Assembly: GCA_008330645.1 (NCBI GenBank)
Contig: VLTN01000079.1
Location: 1 to 64,000, forward strand
Direction of reading: 5' to 3'
From: Cafeteria roenbergensis
Lineage: Eukaryota > Sar > Bigyra > Bicosoecida > Cafeteriaceae
DNA length: 64,000 nucleotides
This document shows, piece by piece, positions 33,001 through 41,370 of the stretch (position 1 is its first letter; each line of letters opens with the position of its first letter). The notes beneath the pieces are model-generated. The model did no database searches. It worked only from the letters and a program-made list of their open reading frames with translations, and had not been told where the DNA came from. Made by a program: the position numbers and the translations under genes.

Positions 33001-33919
33001 GGCTGGCCTTGGAGCGATGCCCGCGTCGCTCAGCGCCAGCGGCCTTGCCCAGAGTCTTCAGCTGGGCGGCGTAGGAGGGCAGTTCGCCAGTCTGACCGCG
33101 CCGTACGTCGTGCCAGCGACGACGTCGTCGGGCGGGGCGGCGGCCGGCCCGCACCTCCAGCAGCAGCTCGCCCAGCAGCAGCAGCTGCAGCAGCTGCAGC
33201 AGCAACTAGGCGGCTCGTCTTCGCACTTGGCGACTCTTGCCTCAAGCGGCAGCAGCAGCAGCAGCGGGAGCGGCAGCGGCAGTGGGAGCGGCGGCGGCGG
33301 CGGCAGCGGCGGCGTCATGTCGGCTGCATCTGCACCAGCAGCTGCAGCGGCGGCTGCTGCGTCGCTCCCAGGGTCGCTTGTCACAGGCGCATCAATCCCG
33401 CCGTCCGGGCTGGCTGCGTTGACGGGAACGCTGCCAGCCCCCGTGTCAACCTCGTCCTCGGCAGTGGCAGCCCATGCCCCGGCCACTTCCGCGGCCACTT
33501 CCACGGCGGTGACTGCAGGGCTGGCTGGTGGAGTGGCAGGAGCTGGCGCCGTTTCGAGCGACGTCGCTCCCTCGGGGGACGGTCCTCCGGCCAAGCGACC
33601 GGCTCTCGATCCTTCCGCTCAGGCAGAGCTCGGCGCTGTGACGGCGCCGAGCGACGCAGCGTCCGTGTCTGCAGCGCTTGCCGCGGTCACCTCGACGTCT
33701 CTCGCCAGGCTGATTGGGGACGGCTCTACCGAGGCGGCAGCTACCGGCGGCGGCTCCCAGCGCGCGTCTCTCAGCGGGGCATCGCTCGCACAGCAGCTGA
33801 GCGGCGCGGGGCTGCCCGGCAACGCCGCGTCGCTGCTGCTCCAGCCCGGCCTGCAGGCAGCAGCGTCGCTGCCGGGGGCGGAGCGGTTGCTCAACAGCCT
33901 GGCCCCGCGCTCCGAGTGA
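30017..33919 (+). CDS. TALE-like homeodomain protein with atypical recognition helix
   Basis: Probable nuclear protein of 1,300 residues starting at ATG 30017 (GCCGCCATGG, strong context). The only clear domain is a homeodomain at about residues 685-746 (32071-32255): STLRAWMALHWDLPFPD, then SQRQVEDFFARERKRVW. The P-F-P loop between helices 1 and 2 marks the TALE class. The usual helix-3 core WFxNxR reads FFARER, so Trp48 is Phe and the near-invariant Asn51 is Arg (codon 32213-32215), while Arg53 is kept. The rest is low complexity: Ala/Ser/Gly-rich, Gln/His repeats at 32398-32500, poly-Gly near 33295. DNA binding may therefore be altered or lost. Kinship to plant, animal and algal TALE factors is inferred from these motifs. 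Confidence 0.8.
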   Translation: MATPAFPLAPATFPSLGGANAAGSLPPAHPGAGDQPADPPQPPVLAACAGVHGFAVATGAKWVPVVVAEPRRFFLTPQTDRASAMRAAFAGASLGAAVCLARLSGAGAASEKGSTAAATTAASRRAPADPAGDAVVSAAEAAVHSCLAAYATVSGAGGGAAAASAAGGAASQAAAPAASDLDAAAAPSSASGPGPAPASSPATSPSSAAGLAAAGQSVISDVAAAPSDAAALLKLLVAAGSPRLAVALATDMAGSDVPGELRFAVAAAAKAAAAESPGAAGAAAAAENPTEGSGRKRHRDGSAVFHQPRVTAVDAAIVAQAAELAAVRRGTRQSLSAPVSTNSPNRNQLAASSAAGSGSASGVGQSSSSSSSPPPAAAAAADASAAPAVAVTSSATASHPAQLSAVSASLSALPASLSVPVPASGPATGVGAASASVAGPGSATSSVSGSAVIYQANLGDALLAFAASDPESLGASAEGLAVDPGLLGSIAARLTAPDGRKEAVLRKSAQRLAVLAGSSVITITPKPAATFDAGVSSSADGSAGAMGLGLGSAGSAMRGVLGSAGATSVASVGSAAPQSGLPRPPGTGSTPFLVRLTVPAAYARQIAAPAAAVAAAVAADDLASTTDQQLPGHGLGSATDVGGSGAARGASAGSAGGGAANSAGGGGAGGGAGGGSGALSAVASRRLARDHSSTLRAWMALHWDLPFPDTATKNGLCTLTTMSQRQVEDFFARERKRVWRPLRRLASHAAAAALAARGAAGVAQAELEVDVVGVAASADSIRTGQAGRVSTGSPHQQQHQHQQHQHQQQQQRQQQQLQLQLQQAGQSHAHQLQLPQSSVGVAAIQQAASTMPAWQSHLASAGHRPSLSKVLELGAGLQQVPAAVAAAVSGTSVSSALPNAGSASFLLPTAPATTASASAGLALGRADHGSSGTGVLGAGPSAASTAAAASLSAGLATLTGSAGAGAMPTGSTSASASLPRAQHPAFTFPLQLAGLAGLGAMPASLSASGLAQSLQLGGVGGQFASLTAPYVVPATTSSGGAAAGPHLQQQLAQQQQLQQLQQQLGGSSSHLATLASSGSSSSSGSGSGSGSGGGGGSGGVMSAASAPAAAAAAAASLPGSLVTGASIPPSGLAALTGTLPAPVSTSSSAVAAHAPATSAATSTAVTAGLAGGVAGAGAVSSDVAPSGDGPPAKRPALDPSAQAELGAVTAPSDAASVSAALAAVTSTSLARLIGDGSTEAAATGGGSQRASLSGASLAQQLSGAGLPGNAASLLLQPGLQAAASLPGAERLLNSLAPRSE
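32398..32490 (+). repeat. CAG/CAC repeat encoding Gln/His tract
   Basis: CAGCAC and CAGCAG units encode alternating Gln-His, then a pure Gln run and Gln-Leu pairs, just after the homeodomain. Such tracts are common in transcription factors and are prone to length change. Confidence 0.8.
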
Positions 33920-34618
33920 CCGCGGGGACTGGAATCAGGAAGGGTCGCAGCGCTGGCTCTGCCAGAGAGTCTCCCGGCTAGCACCGATGGTGGATGCGGT
34001 GTCCGACGCCGGCGCCGGCACAGGCGCGGCCGCCGGCCGCGGTGGCCGAGGCATCGGCTGCCCTGCAGAGCCGAGTGAGTCCCTTGCAATGGACCGGTTG
34101 GGCGTGTGTGTGTGTCTGGTTTTGCGTGGTTCCAACTGCAACGTGACCCGCGGCCCCGTCCAGCGGCTGTGTGCTCTGGGGATCCGAGCGGTGACACGTG
34201 CCTACAGCTCTGGACTCGGGCGAGGTTGGTTTGCGTGCTGGAGCGGAACTCCGGACCGGCCACATATGATCCCATAGTTACGAGGATGTGAGTACGACTA
34301 TGAACCACGAATTCATTCGACGCAAAAGCTGCTGCTGCTGCTGCCCAGCGCACGCATCACACAGCAGAGCCGCGCCGGAGCACTGCCAGCACCACGAGCA
34401 GCAGCCACCATCGCCGCGACACCACCAACACCACGAGCAACGCCAACGGCGGTCAGCGGCGGCGGCTGCAGCAGTTCCAGAAGCAGCGGCAGCGGCGGCG
34501 GCCGGCCGGCCGACCCACCGCAGCCATCCAACGCCGAACCGAGCCTCGATGACGTCATCCGCCGAACCGAGCCTCGATGACGTCATCCGCCGAGCCGAGC
34601 CTCGATGACGTCATGCGC
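33920..34618. other. Convergent 3' intergenic region
   Basis: About 0.7 kb between the stops of the homeodomain gene (+) and the secreted coiled-coil gene (-). CAC/AGC-rich imperfect repeats occupy about 34330-34500, followed by the three CRE-bearing 28-bp repeats. No gene was recognised. Confidence 0.45.
34532..34615. repeat. Three tandem 28-bp repeats, each with a CRE palindrome
   Basis: Copies at 34532-34559, 34560-34587 and 34588-34615. Copies 1 and 2 are identical; copy 3 differs at one internal base and at its last base. Each contains CCTCGATGACGTCAT, with the perfect CRE TGACGTCA at 34550-34557, 34578-34585 and 34606-34613. The array ends three bases from the stop codon of the minus-strand gene (34619-34621), so it lies in that gene's 3' untranslated region or the terminator zone of both convergent genes. 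Confidence 0.9.
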
Positions 34619-37576
34619 TCAGGCCGCCTCCGCCTTGGTCGCCTTGGCCGCGGCTGCCGCCCCCTCGGCCGCCTGCTGCGGCGTCTGGGCGGCGCCCTCC
34701 TGCTCGGACATGGCCTTGCCCACGATGGCCGCCCACTCGGGACGGCCGCGGAGATAGTCGAAGAGCGCCTCCTTCACGCGGGCCTCCTCCTTGGTCTGGG
34801 TGGCCGCGCGCGCGCTGGCGGCGTCGGAGGCGGCGTCCGCCTGCGCCGCGTCGGCGGCGTGTCGCGCTGCCGCGGCCTTGGCCGCCTCTGAGCGCGCTGC
34901 CACCAGGAGCTTGTGCGACGCCTGCGCGTCAGGGCACAGGCACCCCCCGATGACGTCAGCACCCTGGGCGCCGGCGAGGGGCTGCCTGCCCAGCGCAGCG
35001 CACACCTGAGTAAGGCGGCGAAGGCGGTCGCCCTCGCCCGTGCCGCTGAGACGCTGCGCCGATCCGCTGCCGGCCGCGCCGCCGTCGCTCTCCTTCCCGG
35101 CCGGCGGTTTCGCCAGCGACTCCGCAATGAGTTCCGTTAGAGAGAGGGACCTGTGCCTCCACAGGCACTGCAGCTCGGTGCGCTCAGCCCAGTCCTCCTC
35201 CACCTGGCGACGCGCCTCGAGGGCGGAGGACACTGCCTTGAGCTGCGCCGACACGCCCGCCTGCTCCACAGCCGCGCAGCCCTCGCCCTCGCCCTCGCCA
35301 TCTCCGTCGGCGTCGGCGTCGGTGGAGGACTTGGCTCGGCACTTTTGCAGGGCTGACGACAGCTCTGCCGCCAGGCGCTCGAGCACGGCCCGCTCCGCGG
35401 CGGCGGCTGCTCGACGCTTCGCCGCCTCCTCTCTGAGGCGTGAGGCTTCGAAGGCGAGGCGGGGCTCGCAACCCGGGCGGAACTGCGACGGCTCTGCCTT
35501 GCAGGCACGGAGCTCCTCGTCAACGCGGCGCGACTCCTGCTCCAGCTCTGCCGCCTGGTGCCAGAGCGTGCCGCCCCCGGCCGAGAGCAGTGACCTCAGC
35601 GCCCCCTCATCGGCAGCTGCTGCCGCTGCGGCTTCACTTCCGTCCGCCTCGAGCAACGCCCGCAGGACCGTCACGCTCACCGACGTCTCCAGGGACGAAA
35701 CCGCCGACCCACCGGCGCTCCCGCCAAAGTTGGCGCCTCCTGCCGCGCCACCCGCGCCGGGCGAAACCGCCGCCGGGTCCCGGGAGGCGCGTCGCTCGAG
35801 CTCCGCCTCGAGCACCCGGCGCCCCGCCGCGAGGCGGTCAGCCTGGGCGTTGAGACGGCCCACCTCCGCGGCAACTGCGCTGCCGTCCAGCCACCACGCC
35901 CGGGCAGAGCCGGCACCGTCGAGCACCGCCCCGAGCCGCTGCGCCCCCGCTTCCGCAAGAGCGGCGCGCAGCGCAGCCAGGAGCGACTCGATGCCGGAGT
36001 GGCCCAGCTGGCGGGTCAGACCCGCGGCAGAGCCCACGCCGGAACCGGGCCCGCCTGCCGCCGCCGCCGCGGCCAGGGCGGCCTCCAGGCCCTCTCGCGC
36101 GGCTGCAAGCCGGGATGCCATTGACTCCACGCGCGAAACCGCCGCTTCGAGCATGTTGAAGAGCGACGCTGCCTCCTCGTCGTGCGACGACACCGTGACA
36201 ATGTCGTCCGGCGAGCGGGCCACGCCCTCGTCGGTGGGCGACTCGATGCGGGGCGTCCTGACGCCCATGCCGTGGAGGACCCTCACCGCGCCGGCTGTGA
36301 GCTGGGGAGGGCGCGCGAGGGCGGAGGCGTTGAAGGGGCTCTGCTGAGCGCCGGGGGGCGCCCCGGGCGCGGCGGGGCTGGCTGCGAGGGCGACGATGGC
36401 GAACTGCTCTGCCTGCTGCTCGACGACGTCGCCTCCGGGCTCGGAGCCGTCGGCGGCGGCGGCCTTTGATGCGCGGATCGCCTCGCCTAAGGCCGGGTCC
36501 ACGTGGGCCGCCGCGACGGCGTCGCGACGGGCCTGCTTGGCCTCAGCCTGGAACAGGTCGACCAGGCGCGCGGCGGCGCCGGCCACGGAGTACACGCCCT
36601 TGAGGCTGGACCTGCTGCTGGACACTCCGTCCGCCGCGGCCTTGAGCCGGGCCAGGTGCGTCGCCACAGCGTTGAGAGCGCGCAGCTCGGCGTCGGCTCG
36701 CCAGGCCTCCGCCGCGCGCTGGGCGCCGGTGGCCTGGGAGAGGAACGAGGCCACCGCGTCGAGGCTCTGCGCTGCGGCGGCCATGTTGAACCCGAGGTAC
36801 GCACCGGCGGCGGTTTCGGCATCGCGACGGAGGGCGGTGCGCGTGGCGTCCTTGGCCGAGGCCCTGGCGGTGGCCCGTGTCGCCGAGGCGTTTGCCCGGG
36901 CCACCTCGGCGCTGAGCCCGCGCAGGTAGCGAAGCACGCCGTCCTGCTCGTGAAGGGCCTCGGTTTCGCGCCGGAGTGCGTTGACCGCGGCGGTGGCCCG
37001 GTTAGCCGCGTGCACGCCCGCGACCTTGTCCGTCTTGCGCAGCATGGCGTCCTCCTCCGCGGCCACCGCCTTGGCTTCGGCCACGGTGAGCGCGTCGAGG
37101 CTCTGCCGCTCGAGGCTTGCAAAGTCGCTGTTCATGGCGACGAGCTCGGCCCGGATGGCCGAGAAGTTGAGGAAGAGGGGGTTGGAGCGAGCGTGGCGCA
37201 GCGCCAGCGAGGCGTTGGCGGACAGCACGCTGCCGAACCCGGCGGGCCGGTGGGTGTGGTGGCCGTGCGGGTGGGGCTCGTCCCCGCCGCCATTCGCGGT
37301 CGGGGCGCCGTCGCCAGCGGCTCCACGGAACCGGGAGGCGCCTGCGAGGCTGCCCGGGGCAGACTTGCGAGCAAGCGAGGCGCGGCGCTGCGCGCGGCTG
37401 CCCCGCTGCAAGCCGGCGGCGGCGGCGCCGTCCGCGCCTGCATCGAGAACCGCGTCCGCCGAGGCCTGCAGGCGCTGCTGCGCCGCCGCGCCCTCGTGCA
37501 CTGCCGCGCAGGCCAGGGGCGCGGAAAGAGCGCAAAGTAGGGCCGCCAGCACGATGCCGGAGCGCCACGAGCGCAT
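34619..37576 (-). CDS. Secreted or lumenal alanine-rich coiled-coil protein
   Basis: Product of 985 residues from ATG 37576. Residues 1-25 are a classic signal peptide (MRSW.. then a Leu/Ala-rich core, cleavage near ACAA). The mature protein has no obvious membrane span, so it should enter the secretory pathway and be released or stay in the lumen. It contains several Asn-X-Ser sequons (for example NAS and NFS near residues 111 and 128). Long stretches of Ala-rich, charged heptad-like helix occupy about residues 130-340 and 500-980. Cys residues are few (ELQCLW, CLCPD). No known family was recognised. The open frame continues upstream of the ATG, but the signal peptide fixes the start. Confidence 0.75.
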   Translation of the reverse strand: MRSWRSGIVLAALLCALSAPLACAAVHEGAAAQQRLQASADAVLDAGADGAAAAGLQRGSRAQRRASLARKSAPGSLAGASRFRGAAGDGAPTANGGGDEPHPHGHHTHRPAGFGSVLSANASLALRHARSNPLFLNFSAIRAELVAMNSDFASLERQSLDALTVAEAKAVAAEEDAMLRKTDKVAGVHAANRATAAVNALRRETEALHEQDGVLRYLRGLSAEVARANASATRATARASAKDATRTALRRDAETAAGAYLGFNMAAAAQSLDAVASFLSQATGAQRAAEAWRADAELRALNAVATHLARLKAAADGVSSSRSSLKGVYSVAGAAARLVDLFQAEAKQARRDAVAAAHVDPALGEAIRASKAAAADGSEPGGDVVEQQAEQFAIVALAASPAAPGAPPGAQQSPFNASALARPPQLTAGAVRVLHGMGVRTPRIESPTDEGVARSPDDIVTVSSHDEEAASLFNMLEAAVSRVESMASRLAAAREGLEAALAAAAAAGGPGSGVGSAAGLTRQLGHSGIESLLAALRAALAEAGAQRLGAVLDGAGSARAWWLDGSAVAAEVGRLNAQADRLAAGRRVLEAELERRASRDPAAVSPGAGGAAGGANFGGSAGGSAVSSLETSVSVTVLRALLEADGSEAAAAAAADEGALRSLLSAGGGTLWHQAAELEQESRRVDEELRACKAEPSQFRPGCEPRLAFEASRLREEAAKRRAAAAAERAVLERLAAELSSALQKCRAKSSTDADADGDGEGEGEGCAAVEQAGVSAQLKAVSSALEARRQVEEDWAERTELQCLWRHRSLSLTELIAESLAKPPAGKESDGGAAGSGSAQRLSGTGEGDRLRRLTQVCAALGRQPLAGAQGADVIGGCLCPDAQASHKLLVAARSEAAKAAAARHAADAAQADAASDAASARAATQTKEEARVKEALFDYLRGRPEWAAIVGKAMSEQEGAAQTPQQAAEGAAAAAKATKAEAA

Positions 37577-38007
37577 CGCTACTGCCGCGGGGCCACGCGC
37601 TGGTCGAGCCAGCCGAAAAGCCGCGCGAGCAAACGGAGGCGGCCCGGCCGCCGGTGGGAGCGGCGCGCCTGTCGGGTGCCGCGAGCGGACGCGCCCTGCA
37701 GCTGCCGCGGCGCAGGCCCTCACGAGCGAGCGTTGGGTGCCTCTGCAGGCGGATGCCGGCGGGGCGCGGCACCTGTGGCTCGCGGCTGGCAGAGTCAACG
37801 TTGCTCCGTTTCCTCGGGCTCTGCCGGCCGGCGCTGAGCATCGATGGTGCAAGACACCGCCGGTGCCGGCCCTCACAGGCTCGCGCCCACGCGAGTCCGA
37901 GCCGCGCACGGGCCCGAGAGCGGGCTGCGCTGCGGCCTTGCCGACCTTGTAGCGTGCGAGGGCTCGCGTGCGGGCCAGCGCCCTCACGCTTTCGAGTTGG
38001 GGTGGCA
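37577..38007. other. Divergent promoter region
   Basis: 431 bp between the starts of the secreted coiled-coil gene (-) and the membrane-protein gene (+). No specific element was recognised. It presumably drives both genes. Confidence 0.4.
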
Positions 38008-39340
38008 ATGGCGTCGAGCTCCGGCACGCCTCCCAGCGCTCCAAGGGGGCACACATACACCAGCGTGGGCGCGGCGGGAGAAGACGAGCCGCTACTGACT
38101 CCTGCTGAGGCTGCAGAGGCGCGTGCCCGCGCGTCGCAGAGCTTGTCAAGCCGCGGCGGCGAGCCCGCTCAGAGGCCAGCTGGCTGGCTTGGCGCGGCCG
38201 CAGCCCCTGGCGTAGCGCTGAAGCGCGTGTTTTCGGGCTCGCTGCACGCTGAGGGCCGCGAGAGCCCCGATCAAGGCATTCCCGGGCAAGGCGCGGCCAG
38301 CGGCGGACAGACTGACGGAGGTGTTTCGTCTGCCAGCGCGCTCCAGCGCGGCAGCGGAGCCGCGGACAGCACCGGCACGGCGCACGGCGGGAGCGAGGCT
38401 CGCGTCCAACGCCAAATGGCGCCTGGCGGCGACGCTGCAATCACCGGCAGCGGCAGCGGCAGCGGCAGCGGCAGCGGCGGTTCTGGTGCTGTGGCCTCCT
38501 TCACGCAGTGGTTTCAGCGTCGCCAAGCGGTGTCTGCCGACACGCTCGCCACCGCCAGGCAGTGGCAGGAGCAGCGTGGGGGTCTCTCGCGGGAGGAATC
38601 GCTCGGAATCGCCCGACCAGGTCACGGGGTTGACGGCGGCCCGTCTGCCCGCGCCGCGACAGACGCCGACGAAGCCCTTCTCAGGCGCTTCGAGGCCGCT
38701 GGAAGGATCGCGCTGGCTCAGGCCGCAACGGCGGACGGAGCAGCACAGGCAGCGGCGCACCCCTCCGACGTCGACGCCGCGCTTGCCAGCGCCGACGTCG
38801 ACGCCGCCGCCATCAGCGCAGCCTACGGCCCAGACCCGGGATGCGCTCCGCCCCGCCACCACACCCTCGCGCATGGTCAGGACCCGGGCCAGGCTTCCCA
38901 GCTGCCTCAAGCAACACTGGCACCAGCCGCCACAACCACCGCCACCGCCAGCGCCACCGCCAGCGCAGGTGACACCGCCAGCGATGGGGTGGCCGCGGCC
39001 GCGGAGCTCTGGGCTTTCGAGATGCGCCCTGGCACGGCAGAGCCAGAGTCTGACCCCGGTGAAACCGCGATGCAACGGACGCCCGTGTCGCTCGCAGCAG
39101 CGATCGCCGACGCTGAGGCCAGACTGGATCTGATGCAGCGGGTGGACGCCATATCGCGAAGGCAGGCGCTTGGGATCGATGATGGTGAAGCCGATGCCGA
39201 CATGGAAGGCTCTGCCAGCCGCGAGGCCGGCTCCTGCGCTGCTGTCGCTTCCAGTCACGGAGAGTTGCCGGCAGCAGCAACGCCAGCAACAGCAAATGCA
39301 GCAGCAGCAGCAGCAGCAGAAACAGCAGAAACAGCAGCTC

Positions 39341-39371
<31 letters not shown>

Positions 39372-41004
39372 TGGTAGCAGAGCCAGTGCACCTCTGCCCG
39401 GCTCGGCGGCGGTTTCGCGTGCACTCCTGTCCGACCCCATGCCGACCATGGCACCGGCGTTCGCCGAGGAGTGGTGGTCAAGACTCTTCGCGGAACTTGC
39501 CAATGCCGCCGGCTCGTCGTCGCGGCCCGACGCTGCGCTTGCGGGGTCGCTGCCGGAGCACCGCGGGGTCGGACCCCGGGCGGGGGCAGGCATCCTGCTG
39601 TCGCTCGTGGCGACGCCGGCCGCCGCCTTCACGGCCTCCGCGCTGACGTCTCTCATTGCAGCCACATCAACCACTGCGGCGACGGCGGCTGCAGGTGCAA
39701 CCGCAACCGTGGCGTCAGTTGCTGCCCCCGCAGTGACCACGTGGGCGCTGCCGCTGGCCCCAGTGCTGGCCTCCTGGTTCGTGGCAGAGCTGGTTGCCAG
39801 GTACGCCGTTGACGTCGTCCGCGTCCGGCTGCTGGGCCAGGCCTGTGCCGACGTCGCCGTTCGAACGCACTTTGCTGCTGTGCGTACGGCTCGAATGAGT
39901 ACCCTCCTCGCCCGAGAGACGAGCGTCGCTCAGCAGCAGCAGCGGCAGCCCGCCCCGCCACGGCCAGGGGCGCCCACGCCGTCGAGCCCAGCGGCGGCGG
40001 ATGCCAGCGACCCGTCGCTGGAGGGCCAGTCATGGGCCAGTCGCCCGGCCATCAGGGCCGCGTCGATTCCCTCAGAGCTCCACGACCGCATGCAGCTGGC
40101 GTACGCATCCGGCGGTGACGTCATCCGGGCGTCCTTTGCAGAGGCCTACGCCTCTGCCGGCAGGTCTGTGCTGCTCTTAGGCCCCACAGGGGGGGAGGCG
40201 GGCGTTGGCGGGGCGGCCATGGGCCGGGAGGGTGTGCAGCGGCTGGGGAAGGGCCCCCCCGCGGAGGACCTGCCGCCCAGGCTCCAGGAGCAGCGGGTGT
40301 GGCCGTGCCGAGAGGCCGAGTCGTGGGTGGAGGCACAGGAGGCTGCCTACGCAGGGATGCCCGCGGGGGGCGGGCACCCGCCCTCGACCACCGCATCCCG
40401 GGCAGGCGCGGGGGGCCTGTTGGGGGCCCTGTTCGGCGTTGCGGTTGTGACGAGGGCGGGGGCAACGGCAGCGCGCGCCAACGCGGCCGCTGCAGCCAGG
40501 ACGGTGGCTTCTGCGGCAGCAGCAGCGGACCTTCGTGCTGTCGCGGCGAAGCGTGCTCAGGCCCTGCTGCAGCACAAGCCCGTGCCCCAGATCGCGGCGG
40601 GGAGCGCAGCACCGCCGGCGGGTGCGCCCGCGGGGTCGGCGGGCGGCGCCGTGGCCCTTCGTGGCGGCAGCGCCCTGGCGCCTGCAGGCGCGAACAGGAC
40701 CCGGCAGGCTGCGGCGCAGCGCGCCGTCAGGGCTGCTGCTTCTGCTGGCAGCGCAAGCTTCGGTGCCAGGGCGGGGGCGGTCATCGGCTGCGCCGCCGGC
40801 TTTGCGATGGTTGCGAGCGCGGTGCCGCCCTACGAGGCGCTGGCCAGATCGCTGCGACGGGCGCGCCAGGGCTCCGCGCGGGCAGGCGCGGCAGCAGGCT
40901 TCGCCGAGCGCGACGAAAAGGACTTTGCCGTGCTGGGGTCGGCGACCCCTGCTGTGATCCGTGCGCCGGTCCGGGAGGGCCGTCCCACGCCTCCAGCGCC
41001 GTAG
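38008..41004 (+). CDS. Unrecognised membrane protein with N-terminal dileucine motif
   Basis: Product of 998 residues from ATG 38008 (GCAATGGCG). The first ATG in frame is used; the extension upstream lacks coding character. Near residue 27 is EDEPLL, matching the acidic-dileucine signal used for adaptor-mediated sorting to endosomes or lysosome-like compartments. The N-terminal half is Ala/Gly/Ser-rich and probably disordered. Residues about 525-605 hold two or three hydrophobic segments (GILLSLVATPAAAFTASAL; WALPLAPVLASWFVAELVA). Further hydrophobic patches lie near residues 805 and 915 (GAVIGCAAGFAMVASAV). I recognise no family; the sorting role is inferred from one short motif. Confidence 0.65.
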
Positions 41005-41370
41005 GAACGAGCTGGTGGCTGTCGCTCAGGACAGTCGTGCCGAGCGACTGAAAGCCTCGTTTTTTTGCGCGAAGGCAGCTCACTGGCCAGTGCATGAGCG
41101 CGCGTGCGTGCTTCGGGGCCAGCGCGCGGCAACACGCAGCCAAAGCGAGCGCGGCGAGGGCCCGCCCTCCCGGCCGCGGCCGAGCGGCTGCCGGCTGGCA
41201 ATCGAGTTGTTCCGCTGTCCGACGCCGCCGTCCACGCACCAGCTCTGCTTCCTCTCCCGTGTGCAAACTCCGCTGGCGCCTGCATGTTTCTGGGCGAGCC
41301 GGTGGCCGGTGGGGCGCACAGGCGGTTCCCGTCGCAACCAGGCAACTCGCCTGGCCGCGTGGGGCGCCAA
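41005..41370. other. Intergenic region before giant surface-protein gene
   Basis: 366 bp between the membrane-protein stop and the proposed signal-peptide exon. Nothing specific seen; probable terminator and promoter. Confidence 0.4.
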
